Below, one piece after another: positions 47,356 to 54,699 of a DNA stretch of 64,000 bases (its first letter is position 1; every line of letters starts with the position of its first letter). A program made the translations under genes and the position numbers. Below the pieces are notes generated by a model. That model made no database searches. It was not told where the DNA came from and saw only the letters and a list, made by a program, of their open reading frames with translations. Source of the DNA: Streptomyces chrestomyceticus JCM 4735 (GTDB taxonomy: Bacteria > Actinomycetota > Actinomycetes > Streptomycetales > Streptomycetaceae); NCBI RefSeq assembly GCF_003865135.1, contig NZ_BHZC01000001.1:1426001-1490000 (forward strand). The letters run 5' to 3'.

Positions 47356-47460
47356 TTCTGGACTCACGTCCGGCTGCTCAGATGAAAATGCCCATGGGCC
47401 GGATCGTACGGCCGTGCCCGGAGCGGGACCAGCGGTTTTCCGCGCGGCCGGCCCTCGGCC

Positions 47461-48879
47461 CTACGGGGCCGGGGTGGGCCAGCGCCCCCCGTTGAGCCAG
47501 AAGCCTTGAATTTCCTCCAGTTGCCGCCCCTTGGTCTCGGGGGCGGTGCACGCGGCGAAGACCAGCGCGCCGAGCGCGAGGACGCCGAGGCCCGCGAAGG
47601 TCGTCGCGGCCCCTGCCCAGGACATCAGGGACGGGAAGAACTGCGCGATGAGGAGGTTCGCGACGAGGTCGGCGGTCAGCATCGCCGACGCGCCGGTGGA
47701 GCGGAGCTGGGCGGGGAACGCCTCACTGGCGTACACCCAGATCAGCGAGCCGAAGCCGAAGTTGAAGGCGGCGGTGAAGAGCAGGACGGCGCCGAAGCCG
47801 ATCCACGTGCCGGAGCCCTTCAGGTCACCGAAGCCGAACACCGCGGTCAGGACGCCGAGCATGGCCGCCATCGTGGCGATGCCGGAGAGCAGGACGACGC
47901 GACGGCCGAGCCGGTCGATGACGAGGATGGCGAGGACCGTCGCGGCCAGGGAGGCCAACTGCACGAAGGAGGGCAGCAGGAAGTTCTGGCCGTCGCCGGT
48001 GAACCCCATCTCCTCGAAGATCTGCGGGCTGTAGTACGTCACCGCGTTGATGCCGGTGATCTGGCAGAAGAAGCCGAGCCCGAGGACGAAGAGCGTGGCG
48101 CGCGCGTAGGGCTTGCGCAGCAGCGAGCGCAGCGACCCGCCGCTCTCCTCGGCCAGGGCGGCCCGGACCGCCTCGGTCTCGGCGTGCGGGTCGACGTCGG
48201 GGTCGGTCAGTGTCATGACCTCGACGGCCTTGTCGGTCCGGCCCTTGAGGACGTACCAGCGCGGCGTGTCGGGGAGCCGGAACAGCGGGATCAGCACGAG
48301 GGCGGCGGGGACCGCGGACAGGCCCAGCATCAGCCGCCAGTGGCCGCCGTCGGACAGTCCCCAGTTCACGAAGTACGTGAGGGCGATACCGGCGACCGTG
48401 GCGACCTGGTACGCGGCCACCGAGGCGCCGCGGGTGCGCGCCGGTGACGACTCGGCGATGTACAGCGGCGCGGCCACGATCGAGATGCCGATGGCGACGC
48501 CGAGCAGGAACCGTACCGCGTCCAGGACGACGACGTTCGGGGCGAGCGCGGAGAGCGCCACGAAGACCGTGTAGGACCCGGCGACGATCAGCATGGCGGC
48601 CTTGCGGCCCAGCGCGTCGGCCAGCTTGCCGCCGATCAGCGCGCCCAGGATCGACCCCAGCACCAGGATGCTGTTGACCAGGCCCTTCTCGGTGTCGCTG
48701 AGGTGGAAGTCCTTGCTCAGGAACACCAGGGCGCCGGAGATGCTGCCGGTGTCGTAGCCGTAGATGACGCCGACGACGGCTCCGGTGAGGGCGAAGAGCC
48801 GGCCGGTGCGCCGGGGCGGCGGGCCCTCGGGGCCCGGCGGCGGGGACGGTGACTGCGTGGAGCGCGTTGCAACGGACAT
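47461..48879 (-). CDS. Sugar porter family MFS transporter
   Basis: A 472-residue, 12-helix sugar:proton symporter. Family signatures: GVIYGYDTGSISGALVFL in helix 1, GGKLADALGRKAAML (motif A), PLYIAESSPARTRGASVA (PESPR-type motif), GLGFFCQITGINAVTYYSP (QQxxGxNxxxYY-type helix 7) and the C-terminal PETKGRQLEEI. Substrate unknown. ATG 48879 has AAAGGA seven bases upstream. It is divergent from the SIS-domain gene; a TTGACA/AATACT promoter at 49044-49073 gives a leader of about 160 bases. A 15-base element near the -10 box is shared with the divergent promoter. Confidence 0.94.
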   Translation of the reverse strand: MSVATRSTQSPSPPPGPEGPPPRRTGRLFALTGAVVGVIYGYDTGSISGALVFLSKDFHLSDTEKGLVNSILVLGSILGALIGGKLADALGRKAAMLIVAGSYTVFVALSALAPNVVVLDAVRFLLGVAIGISIVAAPLYIAESSPARTRGASVAAYQVATVAGIALTYFVNWGLSDGGHWRLMLGLSAVPAALVLIPLFRLPDTPRWYVLKGRTDKAVEVMTLTDPDVDPHAETEAVRAALAEESGGSLRSLLRKPYARATLFVLGLGFFCQITGINAVTYYSPQIFEEMGFTGDGQNFLLPSFVQLASLAATVLAILVIDRLGRRVVLLSGIATMAAMLGVLTAVFGFGDLKGSGTWIGFGAVLLFTAAFNFGFGSLIWVYASEAFPAQLRSTGASAMLTADLVANLLIAQFFPSLMSWAGAATTFAGLGVLALGALVFAACTAPETKGRQLEEIQGFWLNGGRWPTPAP

Positions 48880-49029
48880 GGGGAGTCCTTTGTGACGACT
48901 GTCGGCGGAACGGCCTTGCTGCGTGACGATCACCGCGGCAGCCGCCGGTGGACGGCCGGTGACCGGACGTACCGCCCGGAGCCGGCGCGGGCAGCGCTGT
49001 CCGACGGCCGCCGCCCCACTGCGGCTGCA

Positions 49030-49073
49030 TGAGTGATCTTGCGAGTATTCGGCTCCCTTCAGTCATGTGTCAA
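49030..49073 (-). promoter_or_regulatory. Promoter of the sugar porter gene with shared operator element
   Basis: Minus strand: -35 TTGACA (49068-49073), 18-base spacer, -10 AATACT (49044-49049). Just downstream is TCGCAAGATCACTCA (49030-49044), which matches an element in the SIS-gene promoter at 12 of 15 positions. Confidence 0.75.
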
Positions 49074-49204
49074 CAGTCACCCGGGGAGGCCGGGCCCCTC
49101 GCATACCTCCTGTACGGAGCGCCAGTTCACTGCTCATCCCTTCCCGCCATACGGGCACTCCCACCCTTCCGAGGGATGGATTACGCCGCAGGGCGTGCGT
49201 AGAG

Positions 49205-49241
49205 TTGCTTGCAATCGAGCATGATGTTGCAAGTTCACGCA
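49205..49241 (+). promoter_or_regulatory. Operator region of the SIS-domain gene
   Basis: Inverted repeat CTTGCAA (49208-49214) and TTGCAAG (49227-49233), arms 12 bases apart, overlapping a -35-like TTGCTT (49205-49210). TTGCAAGTTCACGCA (49227-49241) is the copy of the element shared with the sugar porter promoter. The DeoR-type regulator encoded at 51653 is the obvious candidate binder. Confidence 0.6.
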
Positions 49242-49258
49242 GACAACTGGAGGGTGTC

Positions 49259-50170
49259 GTGAGCGGGACCTCGTACATGGAGCAGGAGCTGCGCAGCCAG
49301 CCGGACACCTGGCGGGAGGCGGCACGGATCGCCGGCGCGGACACCCCGCTGCCCGGCGCCGGCGAGCGGGTCGCGGTGGTGGGCTGCGGCACCTCCTGGT
49401 TCATGGCGCAGGCGTACGCCGCCCTGCGGGAGGATGCCGGGCTGGGGGTGACGGACGCCTTCGCGGCCTCGGAGGCGTTCCTCGGCGCCGACCGGGGCTA
49501 CGACGCCGTCGTGGCGATCACCCGCTCCGGGACCACGACCGAGGTACTGCGCCTGCTGGAGCAGGTGAAGGGCCGCATTCCGACGGTGACCGTGCTCGGT
49601 GACCCCGACACCCCGGCGACCGCGCTGTCGGACGCGACGGTCACCCTGCCGTTCGCCGACGAGCAGTCCGTGGTGCAGACCCGGTTCGCGACGACCGCGC
49701 TCGCGCTGCTGCGGGCCCACCTCGGCGAGGACCTGTCCGGCGCGGTGCGCGACGCGGAGGAGGCGCTGACCGCTCCCGTGGAGAAGGAGTGGCTGGACGC
49801 CGAGCAGTTCTCCTTCCTCGGCACGGGCTGGACGTACGGGCTGGCCAACGAGGCGGCGCTGAAGATGCGGGAGGCGTCGCAGAGCTGGACGGAGTCCTAC
49901 CCCGCGATGGAGTACCGCCACGGCCCCATCTCCATAGCGGCACCGGGCCGCGTGACCTGGGTGTTCGGCCCGGTGCCGGAAGGTCTGGAGGCGGAGGTCG
50001 CCCGGACCGGCGCCGGGTTCGTGCGGCACGGGCGCGACCCGCTGGCCGACCTGGTGCTGGTGCAGCGGATCGCCCTGGAGCGGGCCCGCGCCCGCGGCCT
50101 GGACCCCGACAACCCGCGCAGCCTGACCCGGTCGGTGATGCTCACGGCGCCGGAACCGGCGGCCGGGTAG
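49259..50170 (+). CDS. SIS-domain phosphosugar isomerase/deaminase (AgaS/GlmS-C type)
   Basis: A 303-residue protein with two SIS domains (residues ~35-165 and ~185-300). Sugar-phosphate-binding segments: VVGCGTSWFMAQAYAAL, AITRSGTTTEVLRLLE and the second-domain FLGTGWTYGLANEAALKMRE with a following GPISIAAPG loop. It is close to AgaS-type amino-sugar-phosphate isomerase/deaminases and the isomerase half of GlmS, without the glutaminase domain. GTG 49259 has GGAGG four to five bases upstream. Upstream of an aldolase and a DeoR gene, it probably handles an amino- or keto-sugar phosphate brought in by the sugar porter (inference). Confidence 0.88.
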   Translation: MSGTSYMEQELRSQPDTWREAARIAGADTPLPGAGERVAVVGCGTSWFMAQAYAALREDAGLGVTDAFAASEAFLGADRGYDAVVAITRSGTTTEVLRLLEQVKGRIPTVTVLGDPDTPATALSDATVTLPFADEQSVVQTRFATTALALLRAHLGEDLSGAVRDAEEALTAPVEKEWLDAEQFSFLGTGWTYGLANEAALKMREASQSWTESYPAMEYRHGPISIAAPGRVTWVFGPVPEGLEAEVARTGAGFVRHGRDPLADLVLVQRIALERARARGLDPDNPRSLTRSVMLTAPEPAAG

Positions 50171-50360
50171 CGGGGCGGGCGGCCGTACGGGCCGGACGCA
50201 CCATACGGGCCGGACCGTACGAGTTGCGCCCGGGGGTCCGCCGCCCCACTCCCCCGCCCGGCCCCACTCGCACCACCCTCCGCCTTCAGCGCCCCGGACC
50301 GTGCACGCCCCGCACCCGTCCCGTCCACACGAACCGCCGGAAACGATCGCGCTCCGCGCT

Positions 50361-50391
50361 CCGTGTTCCGTGCCCCGCATTCCGTGTTCCG
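50361..50391 (+). promoter_or_regulatory. Direct repeats upstream of the aldolase gene
   Basis: CCGTGTTCCG occurs at 50361-50370 and again at 50382-50391, 21 bases apart (two helical turns), directly upstream of the aldolase gene. DeoR-type regulators often bind direct repeats, so this is a possible operator; no core promoter is obvious. Confidence 0.35.
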
Positions 50392-50409
50392 CAAGGGAGT
50401 CAAGCCCCC

Positions 50410-51294
50410 ATGCCCCTCGTCCCCACCTCGTCGATCGTCACCGCCGCCCGTGAGGCGCGGGCCGGCGCCGCGGCGTTCAACGTCATCCACCTGGAGACCG
50501 CCGAGGCTCTCGTCACGGCCGCCGAGCGCAGCGGCTTCCCGGTCATCCTCGGCATCAGCGAGAACTGCATCCGCTACCACGGCAGCCTGCTGCCCATCGT
50601 CCGCGCCACCCTCGCGCTCGCCGAGGCGTCCCCCGTCCGGATCGCCGTGCACCTGGACCACATCACCGAGCCGGACCTGGTGCGGGAGGGGGTCGAGGCC
50701 GGGGTGCGGTCGGTGATGGTGGACGCCTCGGCCCTCCCGTACGAGGAGAACGTGGCCGCCACGGCGGAGCTGACCGCCTGGTGTCACCAGCGCGGCGCCT
50801 ATGTCGAGGCCGAGCTGGGCGAGGTCGGCGGCAAGGACGGTGTGCACGCGCCCGGTGCCCGTACGGACCCCGACGAGGCACTGGCGTTCGTCCGGTCGAC
50901 CGGGGTGGACGCGCTGGCCGTCGCCGTCGGCTCCTCCCACGCGATGCACGAACGCACCGCAGTCCTGGACAAGGAGCTGATCGGGGCGCTGGCCGGGAAG
51001 CTGCCGGTGCCGCTGGTGCTGCACGGCTCCTCCGGCGTGCCCGACGACGAACTGCGCCGGGCCGTCGCAGCAGGTATGACTAAGATCAACATCTCCACCC
51101 ATCTGGTCTCCGTCTTCACCCGCAGCATCCGGGACACCCTGGACGCGGACCTGACCCTCGTCGACTCGCGCAAGTACGTGAAACCGGCACGCGAGGCCGT
51201 GGCCCAGGAGGCCGCCCGGCTCCTGGCCCTGCTCGGCGCCCCGGCCGCGGTACCGGGCCAGTCGGCAGCCGCGGAGGCGCCCGTGCAGAAGTGA
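50410..51294 (+). CDS. Class II (zinc) fructose/tagatose-bisphosphate aldolase family protein
   Basis: A 294-residue class II aldolase related to GatY/KbaY and FbaA. Zinc-binding and active-site parts: AAFNVIHLETAEALV, IAVHLDHITEPDLVREGVEAG (DH pair), VEAELGEVGGKDG, VGSSHAMHER, LVLHGSSGVPDDELRRAVAAG and KINISTHLV. It splits a ketose-1,6-bisphosphate (or 1-phosphate) into DHAP and an aldehyde. In context (SIS isomerase, sugar porter, DeoR) tagatose-1,6-bisphosphate is a good guess, though no kinase gene is near. ATG 50410 has AAGGGAG ten bases upstream. The last ~25 residues are Ala/Pro-rich. Confidence 0.92.
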   Translation: MPLVPTSSIVTAAREARAGAAAFNVIHLETAEALVTAAERSGFPVILGISENCIRYHGSLLPIVRATLALAEASPVRIAVHLDHITEPDLVREGVEAGVRSVMVDASALPYEENVAATAELTAWCHQRGAYVEAELGEVGGKDGVHAPGARTDPDEALAFVRSTGVDALAVAVGSSHAMHERTAVLDKELIGALAGKLPVPLVLHGSSGVPDDELRRAVAAGMTKINISTHLVSVFTRSIRDTLDADLTLVDSRKYVKPAREAVAQEAARLLALLGAPAAVPGQSAAAEAPVQK

Positions 51295-51322
51295 CGCGTG
51301 TGGAAGTGAGCCGGGGGCCTCC

Positions 51323-51505
51323 GGGGGGCGTGCGGCTCCGACGGAGGGTGCGCTTGGGGGCGTGCGGCTCCGGCGGAGGGCTGACGGGGTGCGCGCCTCG
51401 GTGGGGTGCCCGCTTCGGGGGCGTGCAGCTCCGGCAGGGTGGCTACGGAGTGTGTGCTCAGTGGGGTGTGCGCTCGGTGGGTGTGCGCTCCGATGGGCGG
51501 GCGGC
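51323..51505. repeat. Degenerate short direct repeats between aldolase and DeoR genes
   Basis: The 358-base gap 51295-51652 holds no convincing gene. Within it, variants of GGGCGTGCGGCTCCG recur at about 51325, 51358 and 51419, interspersed with shorter GGGTGTGCGCTC-like units at about 51388, 51402, 51463 and 51479. The pattern looks like a decayed tandem repeat. Confidence 0.6.
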
Positions 51506-51652
51506 GCTGGACGGGGCCCCCGGCACCTGCCGCGAAAGCGTTTGCGTACCCTCCCACCAGGGGGTGTATGTGGCGCCTGCTCCCCCTGCCCCCGGCCGCC
51601 GAAGGGCTTCCCGACATCACGCAGGCCGCCGGAGAGGACTTAGGCTCGCGCC

Positions 51653-52456
51653 ATGAACCGCCATGAACGGATGAACGCCCTCCTTGAGCTGCTCGGCGAA
51701 CGTGGCCGGGTGGAGGTCGAGGAGGCCGCGTCCCGGCTGGAGGTGTCGGCCGCGACGATGCGGCGCGACATGGACGCCCTGGCCGACCAGCAGTTGCTGA
51801 CCCGCACCCGGGGCGGCGCGGTGCTCAGCTCGGTGGCGTACGACCTGCCCATCCGTTACAAGCAGGCGCACCACGCCGCGGAGAAGGAAGCGGTGGCGCA
51901 GGCCGCGGCGAAGCTGGTCGAGCGCGGCGACGTGGTCGGCCTCAGCGGCGGCACCACGACCACGGAGATCGCCCGGGTGCTGGCCACCCGGCCGGAGTTC
52001 GCCGAGGCGGGACCGCAGCCGCATCTGACCATCGTCACCAACTCGCTGAACATCGCCAACGAACTGGCCGTACGGCCGCAGATCAAGATCGTGCTGACCG
52101 GCGGCGTGGCGCACTCCAGGTCGTTCGAACTGGTCGGCCCGTTCAGTGAGCTGGTGCTCCAGCAGATCTCCGTGGACATCGCCTTCATCGGCGCCAACGG
52201 CATGGAGCCGGTGATGGGCGCGACCGTGCACGACGAGGCGGAGGCCCGGATCAACCGGCTGATGGCCGAACGGGCGCGGCGCGCCGTGGTCGTCGCGGAC
52301 TCCTCCAAGATCGGCGCCCGCTGCTTCGCCCGGGTCGGCGGCGCGGACGTCTTCGACACCCTCATCACGGACAGCGGCGTGCGGGATTCCGTCCGGCGGG
52401 AGTTCGGCGAGCGGGGCCTGCGCGTGGTGGCGGCCCGGCCCGCCGCCGACGACTGA
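51653..52456 (+). CDS. DeoR/GlpR-family transcriptional regulator
   Basis: A 267-residue sugar-phosphate-responsive regulator. The N-terminal DeoR winged helix is clear (RMNALLELLGERGRVEVEEA, then SRLEVSAATMRRDMDALADQ and TRTRGGAVL). The C-terminal DeoR sensor domain (isomerase-like fold) has VVGLSGGTTTTEIARVL, TIVTNSLNIANEL, IAFIGANGMEPVMG and VVVADSSKIG. ATG 51653 has a -10 TAGGCT at 51641-51646 with six bases between and no Shine-Dalgarno sequence, so it is probably leaderless. It most likely controls the sugar porter, SIS and aldolase genes. Confidence 0.94.
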   Translation: MNRHERMNALLELLGERGRVEVEEAASRLEVSAATMRRDMDALADQQLLTRTRGGAVLSSVAYDLPIRYKQAHHAAEKEAVAQAAAKLVERGDVVGLSGGTTTTEIARVLATRPEFAEAGPQPHLTIVTNSLNIANELAVRPQIKIVLTGGVAHSRSFELVGPFSELVLQQISVDIAFIGANGMEPVMGATVHDEAEARINRLMAERARRAVVVADSSKIGARCFARVGGADVFDTLITDSGVRDSVRREFGERGLRVVAARPAADD

Positions 52457-52682
52457 CCGGCAGCCGCGCGAAGATCCTCCGGCGTACGCCTGAAGGCCGC
52501 GGCATCGCGCCTCCCGCGCCGCGCCTCGTACCCCGCAGGCCGTGGTCCGCAGGCTGTGGGCCGCAGGCCACCCCCGCGCGCCGGGCCGCGCATCCCGCGC
52601 CGTGCGCCGTCCGGCACGCCGTCGCGCGCCCCGGCGTGATCGGCACCTGGCGGCGTTCGGCGGCCGCTGTCACGATGGGCCG

Positions 52683-53444
52683 ATGGATGCTCTGGATCAG
52701 AAGGTGACCGTCAGCAGGCGCACGGCGCAGCACTCCCCCGTGCGGAGCGTGCGCAGGATCAATCTCGGCTACTTCGTGCGTCCCACGTCGGAGACCGGCG
52801 GGCCGGAGCCTCGGGTGGAGCCGGTGCTCGCGTATCTGGTGCGGCACGACGCCGGGTTACTGCTGTTCGACACGGGGATAGGGGAGGCCGATCCGGAGAC
52901 CGAGGCGCACTACCGCCCCCGGCGCCGGTCCCTGGAAGCCGCGCTGGCCGCCGCGGGGCACCGGCTCGACGACGTGTCCGTAGTGGTCAACTGTCATCTG
53001 CACTTCGACCACTGCGGCGGCAATCCGCTGTTCGCCGGACGGCCCGTCCTGGTGCAGGAGACGGAGCTGGCCGAGGCCCGCGCGGGCGGGTACACGGTGG
53101 ACGCACTGGTCGACTTCCCGGGCGTCGTGTACGAGGAGCTGCGCGGTGAGGCCGAGGTGTGGCCCGGCGTCCACATCGTCCCCACGCCGGGGCACACCGC
53201 GGGGCACCAGTCCCTGGTGGTGGAACAGCAGGACGGCACGGTGGTCCTGGCGGGCCAAGCCTGTGACTTCGCCTCGGACTTCGCGTCCGGCCAGTTGGCC
53301 CGGCACGCCGCCCTCGAAGGGGTCGCCGCCCCGCTGCCCGGTCATCCGCCGTGGCTGGAGCGGCTCAGCGCGTTCGAGCCGCGGCGGGTGATGTTCGCCC
53401 ACGACGGTTCGGTGTGGGAGCCCGCCGAGTTCCCGGAGCCGTAG
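52683..53444 (+). CDS. MBL-fold metallo-hydrolase, AHL-lactonase-like; contains a TTA codon
   Basis: A 253-residue metallo-beta-lactamase-fold hydrolase. The dinuclear metal site is intact: HLHFDH (His105, His107, Asp109, His110), the later His in PTPGHTAGHQS, an Asp in the VLAGQACDF region and a final His in FAHDGS. Spacing and the NCHLHFDHCGGN context resemble N-acyl-homoserine lactonases (AttM/AiiA type), which open the lactone ring of signal molecules; gamma-butyrolactones would be an alternative in a streptomycete. This is family-level inference. Codon 59 is TTA (52857-52859). ATG 52683 has CACGAT (52671-52676) six bases upstream, suggesting a leaderless mRNA. Confidence 0.88.
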   Translation: MDALDQKVTVSRRTAQHSPVRSVRRINLGYFVRPTSETGGPEPRVEPVLAYLVRHDAGLLLFDTGIGEADPETEAHYRPRRRSLEAALAAAGHRLDDVSVVVNCHLHFDHCGGNPLFAGRPVLVQETELAEARAGGYTVDALVDFPGVVYEELRGEAEVWPGVHIVPTPGHTAGHQSLVVEQQDGTVVLAGQACDFASDFASGQLARHAALEGVAAPLPGHPPWLERLSAFEPRRVMFAHDGSVWEPAEFPEP

Positions 53445-53445
53445 C

Positions 53446-53525
53446 GGCACCGGCCCGGCCGCACCCGGTCCGACGGCGCCCGGTCCGTCGGCACCCGGTC
53501 CGACCGCACCCGGCCGCTCCGACGG
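53446..53525. repeat. 15-bp tandem repeat between lactonase-like and SDR genes
   Basis: Units of exactly 15 bases start at 53461, 53476, 53491 and 53506 (consensus GCACCCGGTCCGACG), with a more diverged copy at 53446. The array fills most of the gap between two convergent genes. Confidence 0.75.
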
Positions 53526-53555
53526 CGGGCCGGCGCGGTGTCACCAGGTCGCGGG

Positions 53556-54338
53556 TCACCAGGTACGGTCACCCCGCAGTACGGCGTCGGCGCCGCCGTC
53601 GAGGAAGACGACCTGGCCGGTGACGTGGGTGTTCTCGGGTGACGTCAGCCAGGTGAGGAGCGGGGCGACCTGTTCCGGGCGGGCGTGGCCGTGCAGGGGC
53701 ATCGGCACGCTCGTGTTCACGACCTGGCGCGTCTCCGGGTCGGCGAGCATGGGCGCGGTCATGGGGGTGACGACGGTGCCCGGTGCGACGGCGTTGAGCG
53801 GGATGCCGGCGCCCGCCCAGTCGGCGGTCGTGGCGTTGCGGCGGACCCAGCGCGCGACGGCGGCCTTCGAGGAGCCGTACAGGAGGTAGCCCTCGCCGCG
53901 GTCGACGGCCGCCTGCGCGGCGGCGATCGCGGCGGGCTCGTCACCGGCCAGCGCGGCGTCGACGACGGCGGTGTCGCAGGGGTGCACGGACGCCACCGAG
54001 GAGACGACGACCGCCCGCGGGTCGGTGCCCGCGGCGAGCAGCGGGCGCAGGCCCTCCAGGGTGGCCACCGCCCCGAAGTGGTTCACCTTCACGGTCAGCG
54101 GGTCGAAGCCGGCGACTCCGGCGCAGGCGATCACCGCGTCGAGCCGGCCGCCGGTCAGTTCCCGGGCGCGCTCCACCAGTTCCGTACGGCCTTCGGGGGT
54201 GGCCAGATCCGCGTGGATGTCGGCGCCGTCGAGGTCGGCTCCGATCACGGTGCAGCCCTGCGCGCGGAGCCGGGCGGCAGTGGCCTGGCCTATGCCGGAG
54301 GCCGCTCCGGTGACGAGGCAGGTACGGGACGACGACAT
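53556..54338 (-). CDS. SDR-family oxidoreductase, 3-alpha-hydroxysteroid dehydrogenase-like
   Basis: A 260-residue short-chain dehydrogenase. Cofactor motif TGAASGIGQAT near residue 10, the DADIHADL-like region (GADLDGADIHADL), CAGVAG, active-site Ser in VVSSVAS, and the YxxxK pair in YGSSKAAVARWVRR. The long insertion between Ser and Tyr (HPCDTAVVDAALAGDEPAAI...) is typical of 3-alpha-hydroxysteroid dehydrogenase/carbonyl reductases such as HsdA of Comamonas. A steroid or related ketone substrate is plausible given the steroid cluster that follows. ATG 54338 has GAGGAG six bases upstream. Arrays of short tandem repeats lie on both sides of this gene. Confidence 0.88.
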   Translation of the reverse strand: MSSSRTCLVTGAASGIGQATAARLRAQGCTVIGADLDGADIHADLATPEGRTELVERARELTGGRLDAVIACAGVAGFDPLTVKVNHFGAVATLEGLRPLLAAGTDPRAVVVSSVASVHPCDTAVVDAALAGDEPAAIAAAQAAVDRGEGYLLYGSSKAAVARWVRRNATTADWAGAGIPLNAVAPGTVVTPMTAPMLADPETRQVVNTSVPMPLHGHARPEQVAPLLTWLTSPENTHVTGQVVFLDGGADAVLRGDRTW

Positions 54339-54429
54339 GGAGTGCTCCTCGGCGGGCAGGGCGATGCGGCAGGCACGACGGTTTCGGCGGGCCCCGCGCA
54401 TCACGAGCAAGGCGATCACCGGGCCTGAC

Positions 54430-54680
54430 GACGCGACGGGCGTGACGGATGTGCCGGACGTAACGGTTCGCCAGACCGACAACGCGACGGACGTGACGGA
54501 ACGCCAAGTCAGCAACGCGACGGACGTGACGGACCGACAACACGCCGAGCCGGTCGACGCGCCGACCCATGCGATACGCCGCACCAGTCGATACGCCAGA
54601 CCCGACGATGCGCCAGGCTGACGATGCGGCGGGCCCGACGATGCGCCGGACGTACCGATGCGCCAGGCGTGGCGATCAGT
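54430..54680. repeat. 17-bp-period tandem repeat array (minisatellite-like)
   Basis: A clear series starts at 54555, 54572, 54589, 54606, 54622, 54639 and 54656, with a partial unit at 54673: spacings 17, 17, 17, 16, 17, 17, 17; consensus near CGATGCGCCAGGCCCGA. Upstream, a 20-base unit AACGCGACGGACGTGACGGA is repeated exactly at 54481 and 54514 and with two changes at 54430 (offsets 51 and 33). The 361-base gap 54339-54699 holds no gene. Confidence 0.85.
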
Positions 54681-54699
54681 GGGTGGTGCGGTCGCCAAC

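Larger units (their letters stand above)
48880..49258. other. 379-bp divergent regulatory region of the sugar module
   Basis: It carries the sugar porter promoter and leader on the minus strand and the promoter/operator of the SIS-domain gene on the plus strand. No gene is seen. Confidence 0.7.

Noticed and set aside
54430..54680. CRISPR array
   Set aside because: Units are contiguous 16-17-base repeats without unique spacers, and no cas genes are present.
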